From NCBI GenBank assembly GCA_963772585.1, contig CAVYXV010000009.1, positions 515,205-579,204 of the forward strand: a stretch of DNA of 64,000 nucleotides, in the 5' to 3' direction. Positions 25,882 to 34,793 of the stretch are shown piece after piece. The position numbers were made by a program, and so were the translations under genes. Numbering within the stretch: position 1 is the stretch's first letter; every line of letters starts with the position of its first letter. The DNA comes from CAVVXN01 sp963772585 (GTDB taxonomy: Bacteria > Planctomycetota > PLA2 > JAEUHO01). Under the pieces are notes generated by a model, which was given only the letters and a program-made list of their open reading frames with translations, did no database searches and was not told the DNA's origin.

Positions 25882-26342
25882 AGGGTGCCGCCGCCCTTCT
25901 TCCACGCGACGAGGACCGCCTCCGCTTCCTCCTTCGGGACCCTTTCCGTCCGAAGGCGCCGGCGCTCGGGCCTTCGCGCGATCTCCTCGTAGAGATCGGC
26001 GTCGGCGAAGCCGATGGCCGCCGCCGCGGTCCGGTCGGCGGCGTAGACGACGCGCGCGATCCCCGCCCAGTAGATGGCGCCGAGGCACATCGGACACGGC
26101 TCGGAGGAGGCGTAGATCGTCGCGCCCGAGAGGTCGTGCGTTCCCAGCGCACGGCAGGCGTTGCGGATCGCCCGGACCTCGGCGTGGGCAGTGGGATCGT
26201 GCGTCGCGAGAACCCGGTTGCGGCCGCGGCCGAGGATCCCTCCCTCCCGGGCGACCACGGCGCCGAACGGGCCCCCGTCGCCGTCGTGGAGGGCCTCGCG
26301 GGCGAGGCCGATCGCCAGATCCAGGAAGGCGCTGTCGTCCAT
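25875..26342 (-). CDS. guaD: Guanine deaminase (cytidine-deaminase fold)
   Basis: A 155-residue zinc enzyme. H53-A-E55 in DPTAHAEVRAI and C83-P-M-C86 in SSEPCPMCLGAIYWAGI supply the zinc ligands and catalytic glutamate. GGPFGAVV near residue 24 and the C-terminal GFADADLYEEI agree with the bacterial GuaD subgroup, which converts guanine to xanthine for purine salvage or catabolism. tRNA adenosine deaminase TadA is the alternative but usually lacks the DLYEEI segment. ATG 26342 is 83 bp from the divergent M20 peptidase gene. Confidence 0.88.
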   Translation of the reverse strand: MDDSAFLDLAIGLAREALHDGDGGPFGAVVAREGGILGRGRNRVLATHDPTAHAEVRAIRNACRALGTHDLSGATIYASSEPCPMCLGAIYWAGIARVVYAADRTAAAAIGFADADLYEEIARRPERRRLRTERVPKEEAEAVLVAWKKGGGTLY

Positions 26343-26425
26343 GCGCGCGCTCTACCCCGCGGCGCGCCCCGCGTCGAGTCCCTTTTCCGGCCGCGCCCCC
26401 GGCTACCATCCGGGGGGAGGCCCCG

Positions 26426-27598
26426 ATGGAGAGCACGTTCGAGCCGACGACCGAGGAGCGCGAGGAGGCGGTCGCCACGCGCCGCGACCTGCACCGCCAC
26501 CCGGAGATCCAGTATCGGGAGACGCGCACCGCGGGCGTCGTCCGCGAACGGCTCGGCGCTCTCGGATACGAGGCGCGCGCGGGCGTGGGCGGCACCGGCG
26601 TGGTCGCTCTCCTGGAGGGGAACGCCCCGGGTCCGTGCGTCCTCCTCCGAGCCGACATGGACGCGCTGCCGATCCAGGAGGCGAACGACGTCCCGTACCG
26701 GTCCACCCACGACGGCGTGATGCACGCCTGCGGGCACGACTGCCACGTCGCCGCCCTGCTCGGTGCGGCGCGCGTCCTGAAGCGGATTCCCGGACCGGCG
26801 CGCGGGCGGATCAAGCTGATCTTCCAGCCGGCCGAGGAGGGCGGCAACGGCGCGGCGGCGATGATCCGGGACGGCGTCCTGGAGCACCCGACGGTGGACG
26901 CGGCGTTCGGCCTCCACGTGTGGAACCACCTCGACGTGGGCCGCGTGGCCGTGACGGCCGGGCCGTTCATGGGCGCGGTGGGTCGGTTCACGGTCCTCGT
27001 GCGCGGCAAGGGCGGTCACGGCGCGATCCCCCACGAGAGCCGCGACCCGGTGCTGGCGGCGTCCCACGTCGTGACGGCGCTCCAGCAGATCGTCTCCCGC
27101 AACGTCGACCCCCTCGAAGGGGCCGTGGTCACCGTCGGGCGCATCCAGGGGGGGAGCGCCTTCAACGTGATCCCCGAGGAGGTCGAGCTCGAGGGCACGC
27201 TGCGCTGCTTCGACCCGGGCCTGTGGGAAGCGCTGCCCGGTCACATCGAGCGCGTCGCGATGCACACCGCCGAAGCTCACGGGTGCCGGGCCGAGGTCGA
27301 GGTGGAGCCCCTGATGCGCGCGACGATCAACACGCCGGAGATGGCGGATCTCGTGCGCGAGGTCGCCGGCGAGGTCGTGGGGAAGGAGAACGTGGTCACG
27401 CTCCAAACGCTCACCAGCGAGGACTTCTCCGAGTACCTCCACCGCGTCCCGGGGTGTTTCTTCTTCGTGGGTTCCCGCAACCGGGAGCGGGGGCTCGTGC
27501 ACTCGCACCACTCCCCGAACTTCGACGTGGACGAGGACGCGCTTCCGATCGCCGTGGAGATGCTGACGAGGGTCGCCCACCGGCGGCTCTCGCAGTGA
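26426..27598 (+). CDS. M20-family amidohydrolase (N-acyl amino acid/hippurate hydrolase type)
   Basis: A 390-residue cytosolic metal-dependent amidase. RRDLHRHPE (19-27), RADMDALP (75-82), HACGHDCHVA (100-109) and PAEEGG (135-140) are the M20D metal and catalytic motifs, and GKGGHGAIPHES lies in the lid domain (~195). A late SEDFSEYLHRVPGCFFFVG supplies the last metal histidine/glutamate region. Relatives cleave N-acetyl, N-benzoyl or indole-acetyl amino acids; the acyl preference here is unknown. ATG 26426 follows a GGGGGAGG site by 5 nt. Full length, with all key residues present. Confidence 0.93.
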   Translation: MESTFEPTTEEREEAVATRRDLHRHPEIQYRETRTAGVVRERLGALGYEARAGVGGTGVVALLEGNAPGPCVLLRADMDALPIQEANDVPYRSTHDGVMHACGHDCHVAALLGAARVLKRIPGPARGRIKLIFQPAEEGGNGAAAMIRDGVLEHPTVDAAFGLHVWNHLDVGRVAVTAGPFMGAVGRFTVLVRGKGGHGAIPHESRDPVLAASHVVTALQQIVSRNVDPLEGAVVTVGRIQGGSAFNVIPEEVELEGTLRCFDPGLWEALPGHIERVAMHTAEAHGCRAEVEVEPLMRATINTPEMADLVREVAGEVVGKENVVTLQTLTSEDFSEYLHRVPGCFFFVGSRNRERGLVHSHHSPNFDVDEDALPIAVEMLTRVAHRRLSQ

Positions 27599-27620
27599 GC
27601 GGAGGAGAGGAGACGAGCCG

Positions 27621-29102
27621 GTGGACGCCCTTCGTGAGATGGAGCTCCTGATCCGGTCGCGGCACCGGCTCATCGTCGTCGAGACCTGGGAGGAGGGGCG
27701 GCTCGAAGCCGCGCTCCGGGAGATCGCCCGGCGCGTGGATCTACCTCTCCACGTGTGGACGGTGACGGAGGGCCTGCGGCGCGACGGCTCCGAGAACCGC
27801 TTCTACGACAGCCAGGATCCGGCGAAGGCCCTGGAGAGCCTGCGCAGCACGCGTCCCGAGGCCATCTGGCTGTTCGAGGATCTCTCCCAGAGCCTGCGAC
27901 GTCCGGAGATCGTGCGGCAGCTCCGGGATCTCGCGCGTCCGGGAGGCGATCGCCGGAGCACCCTCGTGATCTCGGGACCCGAGGTGACGGTGCCCCTGGA
28001 GCTCGAGAAGTCCGTCGTGCACTTCGACCTGGGACCGCCCGACGAGGTCGAGCTGAGGAGACTCGTGCACCGCGTCGTCCGCGATCTGGGCGCGCGGGCG
28101 CCGGTGCGGGTGGAGCTCACGAAAGAGGACTACGACCGCCTCGTGGACGGCATGCGCGGCATGACCCTCGGGGAAGCCGAGCGGGCGATCGCGCGGGCCG
28201 TCGTGGAGGATCGGGCCCTGACGGCGGCCGACGTGGAGGAGGTGCGCCGGCTGAAACGCGAGGCGCTCCACGAGCAGGGGGTGCTCGACTACCTGCCCAC
28301 GAGACCCGAGGACGGGGAGATCGGCGGCCTCGAGGGCTTTCGCCGCTGGCTCGACAAGCGCTCGGGCGCCTTCACGAAGGAGGCGAGGACCTTCGGCCTC
28401 CCGCCGCCGAAGGGCGTGGTCCTGTTGGGCGTCCAGGGTTGCGGCAAGACCATGGCCGCGCGCTGCGTGGCCGCCCGGTGGGACCTGCCGCTCTTCCAGC
28501 TCGAGCCGGGCCGACTGTTCGACAAGTACGTCGGCGAGTCGGAGAAGAACCTCGACCGCGCGCTCCGTCTGGCGGAGCACCTGGCCCCGGCCGTGCTCCT
28601 CGTGGACGAGGTCGAGAAGGGCTTCTCGGCCGCGGGGAGCGCCTCGCTCGACGGCGGGCTGTCGCGGCGCCTCCTGGGGCGGCTCCTCGGCTGGCTGCAG
28701 GACCGCGACGCGCCCGTCTTCGTCGTCGCGACGTGCAACGACGTCCACGAGCTCCCGCCGGAGATGCTTCGCAAGGGCCGTTTCGACGAGGTCTTCTTCG
28801 TAGACCTCCCGACCCCGGACGAACGCAAGGACATCTTCGCCATCCACCTCACCCGCCGGGATCGCGACCCGACCGCCTTCGACCTGGACCGGCTCGCCGC
28901 CGCCGCCGAGGGTTTCAGCGGCGCGGAGATCGAGCAGGCGGTGGTCGCGGGGATGTACACGGCGTTTGCCGACTCCGGCAAGCTCGACACGGAGGGGCTG
29001 CTCGCCGAGGTCCGGGGGACCCGGCCGCTCTCGGTGCTCCGGAGGGAGTCGATCGAGGCCCTCCGCGCCTGGGCGCGGGAGAGGACGGTCCCGGCGCGAT
29101 GA
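27621..29102 (+). CDS. AAA+ ATPase of the Ycf46 type
   Basis: A 493-residue protein starting at GTG 27621 after GGAGGAGAGGAG. Residues ~1-220 form the Ycf46-type N-terminal domain (RLIVVETWEE..., LFEDLSQSLRR). Residues ~255-400 are the AAA core: Walker A GVQGCGKTMAA (~270), Walker B VLLVDEVEKGFS (~325), sensor and arginine finger region LRKGRFDEVFFVDLPTPDER, and a lid helix domain with FSGAEIEQAVVAGMYTAF. It resembles FtsH's AAA module but lacks TM segments and the HExxH protease. Cyanobacterial Ycf46 has been linked to inorganic-carbon responses; the role here is unknown. It overlaps the dehydrogenase gene by ATGA. Confidence 0.87.
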   Translation: MDALREMELLIRSRHRLIVVETWEEGRLEAALREIARRVDLPLHVWTVTEGLRRDGSENRFYDSQDPAKALESLRSTRPEAIWLFEDLSQSLRRPEIVRQLRDLARPGGDRRSTLVISGPEVTVPLELEKSVVHFDLGPPDEVELRRLVHRVVRDLGARAPVRVELTKEDYDRLVDGMRGMTLGEAERAIARAVVEDRALTAADVEEVRRLKREALHEQGVLDYLPTRPEDGEIGGLEGFRRWLDKRSGAFTKEARTFGLPPPKGVVLLGVQGCGKTMAARCVAARWDLPLFQLEPGRLFDKYVGESEKNLDRALRLAEHLAPAVLLVDEVEKGFSAAGSASLDGGLSRRLLGRLLGWLQDRDAPVFVVATCNDVHELPPEMLRKGRFDEVFFVDLPTPDERKDIFAIHLTRRDRDPTAFDLDRLAAAAEGFSGAEIEQAVVAGMYTAFADSGKLDTEGLLAEVRGTRPLSVLRRESIEALRAWARERTVPAR

Positions 29103-30082
29103 GGGCGCCGCTCCGCGTCTGGCTCCGCGGACCGCTCGCCCCCGCGTTCGAGGCCGCGCTCCGCCGTGCGCTCGCCCCGACCGTGGTGCTGGTCGCCTCG
29201 CCGACCCGCCCCGACCCTCCCGACTACCAGGTTCTCGTCGGGGGGCGCCCGTCGGCCGAGGACCTCGACCGGCCGCCCCGCCTCGCGACCGTCGTGATCC
29301 CGTTCGCGGGCCTGCCTCCGGCCACCCGGACCCTGCTTCTCGACCGGCCTCACCTCGCGTGCTTCAACCTGCACCACAACGCCCCCGCGACGGCGGAGCT
29401 GGCCATCGGGCTCCTCCTCGCCGCCGCGCGCCGGATCGTGCCGTTCGACCGATCCCTCCGCCGGGGCGACTGGCGGCCGCGCTACGGGCCCGACCGGGGC
29501 GTCCTGCTGGAGGGAGAGCCGGGGGTCGTCGTGGGATGGGGCGCCATCGGGCGTCGCGTCGGACGGGCCCTCGCCGGGCTCGGGATGCGGGTCGTGGGGG
29601 TTCGCCGCGACCCCCGGGCGACGGAGGCGGGGAGCGACCCGCCGGTGGTCGGCGTCGATCGCCTGGACGCCGTCCTCGAAGGCGCCCGGGCCGTCGTCCT
29701 GGCCCTGCCGCTGACCGACGAGACGCGCGGGCTGATCGACCGGCGGCGCCTCGCCCTCCCGGGACCCGGCGCCGTGCTGGTGAACGTCTCGCGCGCCGAG
29801 ATCGTCGTCGAGGAGAGCCTGTACGAGGCTCTGGCCGAGGGAACGCTCGGGGCCGCGGGGCTCGACGTCTGGTGGCGCTACCCGGCGGACGAGGCGGCGC
29901 GGGCGAATACGCCGCCCTCCGCGCATCCCTTCCACACCCTCGACAACGCCGTCCTCAGTCCGCACCGTGGAGGGCTCGCCGACCGCACGGAACGGCGGCG
30001 GGGCGTAGAGCTGGGCGCGTTGCTGAACCGCCTGGGGCAGGGCGACATCCCGCGGCGCGTGGATCCGGCGATGGGATACTGA
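29099..30082 (+). CDS. D-isomer-specific 2-hydroxyacid dehydrogenase family protein
   Basis: A 327-residue NAD(P)-dependent oxidoreductase starting at ATG 29099, coupled to the AAA gene by overlap. The Rossmann nucleotide motif VVVGWGAIGRRVGRAL lies near residues 140-155 and VLALPLTDETRGLID near 200. The substrate arginine is in NVSRAEIVVEESL (~230), the glutamate in the following strand region, and the catalytic histidine in LSPHRGGLADRT (~288). It probably reduces or oxidises a 2-keto/2-hydroxy acid in the cytosol. The N-terminal substrate domain is short (~100 residues) and divergent, so substrate cannot be guessed. Confidence 0.87.
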   Translation: MRAPLRVWLRGPLAPAFEAALRRALAPTVVLVASPTRPDPPDYQVLVGGRPSAEDLDRPPRLATVVIPFAGLPPATRTLLLDRPHLACFNLHHNAPATAELAIGLLLAAARRIVPFDRSLRRGDWRPRYGPDRGVLLEGEPGVVVGWGAIGRRVGRALAGLGMRVVGVRRDPRATEAGSDPPVVGVDRLDAVLEGARAVVLALPLTDETRGLIDRRRLALPGPGAVLVNVSRAEIVVEESLYEALAEGTLGAAGLDVWWRYPADEAARANTPPSAHPFHTLDNAVLSPHRGGLADRTERRRGVELGALLNRLGQGDIPRRVDPAMGY

Positions 30083-30091
30083 ACCGTCCTC

Positions 30092-30855
30092 ATGGAGGTC
30101 TACGAACTTCCCTACCAACTCGTGGACGCCCTCGGCGGCGTGTCGTCCGTCGGCGTGATCACCGGCGCCGGCATCTCGGCGGAGTCGGGCATCCCGACCT
30201 ATCGAGGAGTGGGCGGGATCTACGACGACCCGGTGGAGGGACACCGAACCGTGGAGGCGCTCTCGGGCTCCACGCTCGGCGTCGATCCCGATCGGACGTG
30301 GAGGGCCGTCGCCGCGCTCGCCCGCGCCAGCGTGAACGCCGAGCCGAACGCCGCCCACCGGGCGATCGCCCGGCTCGAAATGCTGGTCGAGTCCTTCGTG
30401 CTCCTCACCCAGAACGTGGACGGCCTCCACCGCCGCGCGGGGAGTCGGAACGTGATCGACATCCACGGCGACGTGCTCGCGACGCGCTGCATGCGCTGCG
30501 ATGCTCGTGGACGGATGGACCCGGAGGAGGTGGTGGCGATCAACCGGACGCCGCGGTGTCCCTGCGGGGGGATCTCCGGCCTGACGCCGTGCTCTTCGGC
30601 GAGATGCTTCCCCCGGAGAAGGTCCTCCGGATGCAGCAGGCCTTCTACCGGATGCCCCCCGACCTCGTGCTCGTCGTGGGGACGTCCGCGCAGTTCCCCT
30701 ACGTGTCGGATCCCGTCCTCGTCGCCGCCCGGTTCGGACGGCTGACCATCGAGGTGAACCCCATGCCGACCGGGATCTCGAGCGCCGTCGCCTACAGCCT
30801 GCGGGGGCGCGCGGGGGACCTCGTCCCGCAGATCGTGGACGTCCTCGCCGAGTGA
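30092..30855 (+). pseudogene. Sir2-family NAD-dependent protein deacylase, interrupted by a 1-nt frameshift
   Basis: The 5' part (30092-30571) encodes ~160 residues of a sirtuin: ITGAGISAESGIPTYRG, the TQNVDGLHRRAG and IDIHGDV active-site stretch, and the zinc finger cysteines in RCMRC and RCPCGG. At a G6 run (30566-30571) the matching frame moves back by one base. Downstream, the other frame reads DLRPDAVLFGEMLPPEK, ending with LVLVVGTSAQFPYVSDPVL and a normal C-terminus at 30855. Restoring one G would give an uninterrupted ~254-residue protein. Either a real inactivating deletion or a homopolymer sequencing error. If intact it would remove acetyl/acyl groups from lysines. Confidence 0.85.
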
Positions 30856-30907
30856 ACTGGAACGCGGGGCAGCCCTTCGTAGAGTAGCCCTCCCGGAGGA
30901 ACCCGCG

Positions 30908-33571
30908 ATGTCCACCCATCCCGATTCGTTCTCGGCCCGAACCGTGCTCGACGTAGGCGGCCGCAAGTACACGATCTTCAGCCTGCCCGCGCTCGAGAAC
31001 CAGGGCCTGGCGATCGCCCGGCTCCCGTACTGCCTCAAGATCCTCCTGGAGAACCTCCTGCGTCGGGAAGACGGGCGCGTGGTCACGAAGGAGGACATCG
31101 AAGCCGTGGGCCGCTGGGATCCGGCCCGCTCGGCAGAGGAAACCGGAGAGATCGCGTACGGTCCCGCGCGGGTTCTCCTGCAGGACTTCACGGGCGTGCC
31201 CGCGGTCGTGGACCTGGCCGCCATGCGCGACGCGATGGCCGCCATGGCGGGGGACCCCGCCAAGATCAACCCGCTCTCTCCCGCCGAACTGGTCATCGAC
31301 CACTCGGTGCAGGTGGACTTCTACGGAACGTCGGAGGCGTTGGCCAAGAACGCCGCCATCGAGTTCCAGCGCAACCGCGAGCGCTACGTCCTGCTGCGGT
31401 GGGCCCAGCGGGCCTTCGACAACTTCCGCGTCGTGCCGCCGGCGACCGGGATCGTGCACCAGGTGAACATCGAGTACCTGGCGCGGGTCGTCTTCGCGGT
31501 CGAGAAGGAGGACGGCTGGCACGCCTATCCCGACACGCTGATCGGGACGGACAGCCACACGACGATGGTGAACGGCCTTGGCGTGCTCGGGTGGGGGGTA
31601 GGGGGCATCGAGGCCGAGGCCGCGCTGCTCGGCCAGCCGGTCAGCCTGCTCGTTCCCCAGGTCGTCGGATTCCGTTTCGACGGCCGGCTCCCTCCGGGGG
31701 CGACCGCGACGGATCTCGTCCTGACGGTGACCCAGAAGCTCCGAGAGCACGGCGTGGTCGGCAAGTTCGTGGAGTTCTTCGGACCCGGACTGGCCAACCT
31801 CTCGTTGGCCGACCGGGCGACCATCGCGAACATGTCGCCCGAGTACGGAGCGACGTGCGGCATCTTCCCGGTGGACGAGGAGACGCTCTCCTACCTCCGG
31901 TTCACGGGGCGCAAGGCCGAGCACGTAGCGCTGGTGGAGGCGTACGCCCGGGCGCAGGGTCTGTTCCACGAGGCGACATCGCCCCCGGCGACCTACACGG
32001 ACACGCTTTCGTTGGACCTGCAGACGGTCGTCCCCAGCCTGGCGGGGCCGAAGCGCCCGCAGGACCGCGTCCCCCTGCACGGGTCCAAGGAGGCCTTCGA
32101 GAAGACGCTCCAGGAGCTGTCGCCGGGCGCGACGACGGAGACGAACGGTGGCGTCACCCACGGAAGCGTGGTGATCGCGGCCATCACGTCGTGCACGAAC
32201 ACGTCCAACCCGGCCGTCATGCTGGGAGCGGGCCTGCTCGCGAAGAAGGCCGTGGACAAGGGACTCCAGGTGAAGCCGTGGGTGAAGACCAGCCTTGCCC
32301 CGGGCTCGAAGGTCGTCACGCGGTACCTGGAGTCCGCGGGACTCCTGGGGAGCCTCCAGCAGCTCCACTTCGACGTCGTCGGCTACGGTTGCACGACGTG
32401 CATCGGCAACAGCGGCCCGCTGCCCGACGAGGTCCGCAAGACGATCCACGACCGGGACCTGGTCGCCGTGTCCGTGCTGTCCGGCAACCGCAACTTCGAG
32501 GGCCGCATCAGTCCGGACGTGCGGGCGAACTACCTGGCCAGTCCGCCCCTCGTCGTGGCATACGCCCTGGCGGGGACCATGGACATCGATCTCGAGAACG
32601 AGCCCCTCGGCCAGGGCAAGGACGGCGAGGACGTCTACCTGAGGGACATCTGGCCGACGGCGGGGGAGGTCTCGGAGTCCATGGGGAACGCCGTCCAACG
32701 CGAGATGTTCCTGGATGAGTACGCGAGCGTCTTCGAGGGGGACGCGCGCTGGCAGGCCATCCCCGTGCCGGAGGGGGGACTGTTCCAGTGGGATCCGATG
32801 TCGACCTACGTCCGCCGTCCGCCGTTCTTCGAGGGGCTGGACCGCGAGCCGCCGACGCCCGGGGACCTCGCCGGCGCGCGGGTGTTGGCGTTGCTCGGCG
32901 ACTCGGTCACCACCGACCACATCTCGCCGGCCGGGACGATCGCGAAGAACGGCCCGGCCGGCCGCTACCTCATGGAGCACGGCGTCCAGCCGAAGGACTT
33001 CAACTCCTACGGGTCGCGCCGGGGCAACCACGAGGTCATGATGCGCGGCACCTTCGCGAACATCCGTCTGAGGAACCGTCTGGCGCCGGGGACGGAGGGC
33101 GGCTTCACGCGCCACCAGCCTTCGGGCGACCCCATGACCATCTACGACGCGGCCATGCGGTACCTCGAGGAGCACGTGCCCCTGCTGGTCATCGCGGGCA
33201 AGGAGTACGGGACCGGGTCCTCCCGCGACTGGGCGGCGAAGGGCACGTTGCTGCTCGGCGTCCGGGCCGTGATCGCCCGGTCCTACGAGCGCATCCACCG
33301 GTCGAACCTGATCGGCATGGGCGTGCTTCCGCTGGAGTTCCCCGACGGACAGGACGCCGATTCGCTGGGACTCGACGGGTCCGAGGCGTACGACGTGACC
33401 GGCATCGCCCAGGGCCTCCGGGCGCGGGGCACGGTCCGGGTGCGGGCGCACAAGGCCGAGGGCGCCGACGTCGGGTTCGAGGCCCGCGTCCGGATCGACA
33501 CCGACGGGGAGCTCGACTACTACCGACACGGCGGGATCCTGCCGTACGTCCTGAGGCAACTCGTGTCGTGA
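30908..33571 (+). CDS. acnA: Aconitate hydratase A
   Basis: An 887-residue cytosolic [4Fe-4S] enzyme that isomerises citrate to isocitrate in the TCA and glyoxylate cycles. Its length equals the AcnA/IRP1 family. ATG 30908 follows GGAGGA. Family landmarks: LPYCLKILLENLLRRED near the start, DFTGVPAVVDLAAMRDAM, LIGTDSHTTMVNGLGVLGW, the cluster cysteines in SCTNTSNPAVMLGAG and GCTTCIGNSGPL, and in the swivel domain GDSVTTDHISPAG, NSYGSRRGNHEVMMRGTF and GKEYGTGSSRDWAAKG. Everything expected for activity is present. It is preceded by a 52-bp gap after the Sir2 gene and followed by a 475-bp non-coding stretch. Confidence 0.97.
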   Translation: MSTHPDSFSARTVLDVGGRKYTIFSLPALENQGLAIARLPYCLKILLENLLRREDGRVVTKEDIEAVGRWDPARSAEETGEIAYGPARVLLQDFTGVPAVVDLAAMRDAMAAMAGDPAKINPLSPAELVIDHSVQVDFYGTSEALAKNAAIEFQRNRERYVLLRWAQRAFDNFRVVPPATGIVHQVNIEYLARVVFAVEKEDGWHAYPDTLIGTDSHTTMVNGLGVLGWGVGGIEAEAALLGQPVSLLVPQVVGFRFDGRLPPGATATDLVLTVTQKLREHGVVGKFVEFFGPGLANLSLADRATIANMSPEYGATCGIFPVDEETLSYLRFTGRKAEHVALVEAYARAQGLFHEATSPPATYTDTLSLDLQTVVPSLAGPKRPQDRVPLHGSKEAFEKTLQELSPGATTETNGGVTHGSVVIAAITSCTNTSNPAVMLGAGLLAKKAVDKGLQVKPWVKTSLAPGSKVVTRYLESAGLLGSLQQLHFDVVGYGCTTCIGNSGPLPDEVRKTIHDRDLVAVSVLSGNRNFEGRISPDVRANYLASPPLVVAYALAGTMDIDLENEPLGQGKDGEDVYLRDIWPTAGEVSESMGNAVQREMFLDEYASVFEGDARWQAIPVPEGGLFQWDPMSTYVRRPPFFEGLDREPPTPGDLAGARVLALLGDSVTTDHISPAGTIAKNGPAGRYLMEHGVQPKDFNSYGSRRGNHEVMMRGTFANIRLRNRLAPGTEGGFTRHQPSGDPMTIYDAAMRYLEEHVPLLVIAGKEYGTGSSRDWAAKGTLLLGVRAVIARSYERIHRSNLIGMGVLPLEFPDGQDADSLGLDGSEAYDVTGIAQGLRARGTVRVRAHKAEGADVGFEARVRIDTDGELDYYRHGGILPYVLRQLVS

Positions 33572-34046
33572 CGACGTTCGCTCCAAGAGGCCGTAGGACC
33601 CAGGCGAGCCCGGCCCACCGGTTCGAGGAGCTCACCGTCGAACCCGACGAGGAGGAACGGGCGGGGCTTCGCCCGCGCACGGTCGCGTCCCGCGACGCCA
33701 CGCGGTCGATGCTCCCGGCGAACGAAAGCCCGGACGCGGGCCTCCGCGGCGGCCCCCGTCCCGACGGCGGCCGCGGGCACGGCTGCGTCTACGGCGGCGC
33801 GAGCCCCCCCCCGCGAGTCCCGGGCTTCTCGGCCGGTCTCGCGTTCGAACCACGCTTCCTCGTGACGGGGGACGCACCCCCTCTCCGGGAGCGGGCGTTT
33901 CGCCGGCCGGCCTACCGGCCGCAGCCCGTCGCCGCGCGCTTCGAGAGCACCCGGTGCCGGGGGGGGCGGGCGGCGCGTGTCCCGGCTCGCTCGGGCGCCG
34001 CCGTCCGCGTTCCCGGCGGCCCGCTCCGCCGCCTCGGGGAGTCGTC
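33572..34046. other. Long intergenic gap between acnA and the ceramidase-like gene
   Basis: No convincing gene on either strand; frames through it are Arg/Pro/Gly-rich shadows. It contains a palindrome, CGGCCGG-CCTA-CCGGCCG (33904-33921), too short to call a terminator, and several GC-rich runs. No sharing with the 486/17956/44205 repeat family is obvious. Confidence 0.5.
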
Positions 34047-34793
34047 TTGAAGCCCCCGTCCCTCGACCGCCTTCGCTCCCTGCTCTTCCTCGTGCCCGCC
34101 GCCTCGTTCGCCGTGGTCCTCGTCCTCCACGGCCCCCTGGTGCAGGATCCCGCCTACCACGACTTCGCGGACCAGCGCGTGGTCCTGGGGATTCCCCACG
34201 TTCTCGACGTCGTCACGAACGCCGGCTTCCTGCTGGTGGGCGTGTGGGGTCTCCTGGCCCGACCCCCGCTCGAGTTGGTCGTCTTCTTCGGCGGGTTGGT
34301 CCTCACGAGCGTGGGCTCGGCCGCCTACCACCTGGATCCCCGCGACGCGACGCTCGTCCTCGACCGCGCCCCGATGACCGTCGCCTTCGCAGGCCTCGCC
34401 GCCGCGCTGGTCGCGGAGCGCGTGGGGCCGCGGGCGGGTCGACGCCTGCTCCTGCCCCTCGTCCTGTTCGGACTCGCGAGCGTGGCCGTCTGGGCCGCGA
34501 CGGGCGACCTGCGCCTCTACGCCGTCGCGCAGTACGTGCCTCTTTGGGGCGTCGTCGTCCTGCTCGTCACGACGCGTGGCCCGTCGGCCGCGTGGTGGAT
34601 CACCGGCGCCGGCTACGCCCTGGCCAAGGCGGCGGAGGCCCTCGACCGCCCGATCTGGCTGGCGACGGGGTTCGTCTCCGGGCACAACCTGAAGCACCTT
34701 CTCGCGGCGGGGGGCACGGCGGCGATCGCCTGGATGGTGACGCAACGGAGGCGCGCGGCACGGCGCCTTCTCAGCGAGCCAGGGACCACGTGA
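34047..34793 (+). CDS. CREST-superfamily membrane hydrolase (alkaline ceramidase-like)
   Basis: A ~248-residue polytopic membrane protein with about seven TM segments (first SLLFLVPAASFAVVLVLHG, last around HLLAAGGTAAIAWMV). Features of the CREST family (alkaline ceramidase, PAQR, Per1): a Ser/His pair in VGSAAYHLDPRDATLVLDR after TM3, a conserved acidic pair, and H-x3-H in SGHNLKHLL. These residues bind zinc and hydrolyse amide bonds in lipids. The start is uncertain: TTG 34047 has GGGGAG ahead of it, while GTG 33954 would add a Gly/Arg-rich, unlikely extension. Substrate unknown; the bacterial family is uncharacterised. Its end overlaps the esterase gene by 23 bp. Confidence 0.72.
   Translation: MKPPSLDRLRSLLFLVPAASFAVVLVLHGPLVQDPAYHDFADQRVVLGIPHVLDVVTNAGFLLVGVWGLLARPPLELVVFFGGLVLTSVGSAAYHLDPRDATLVLDRAPMTVAFAGLAAALVAERVGPRAGRRLLLPLVLFGLASVAVWAATGDLRLYAVAQYVPLWGVVVLLVTTRGPSAAWWITGAGYALAKAAEALDRPIWLATGFVSGHNLKHLLAAGGTAAIAWMVTQRRRAARRLLSEPGTT

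Noticed and set aside
30560..30600. Programmed -1 ribosomal frameshift in the Sir2 gene
   Set aside because: The site is a G6 run rather than an efficient slippery heptamer, I see no convincing downstream pseudoknot, and the product before the shift alone would be useless; a base loss or sequencing error is simpler.
28289..33586. A 1765-codon open frame on the minus strand across the AAA, dehydrogenase, Sir2 and acnA genes
   Set aside because: Product is Arg/Gly/His/Pro-rich with no family pattern and lies antisense to well-recognised genes; in GC-rich DNA, stop codons are rare in the shadow frames.
33572..34046. Possible small RNA or tRNA in the gap after acnA
   Set aside because: No TPsiC-like arm with a cloverleaf, no terminator with U-tract; only a 7-bp palindrome is visible.
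33954..34046. N-terminal extension of the CREST-like protein from GTG 33954
   Set aside because: The added 31 residues are Gly/Arg/Pro-rich, precede a normal first TM segment, and lack a ribosome site, whereas TTG 34047 follows GGGGAG.
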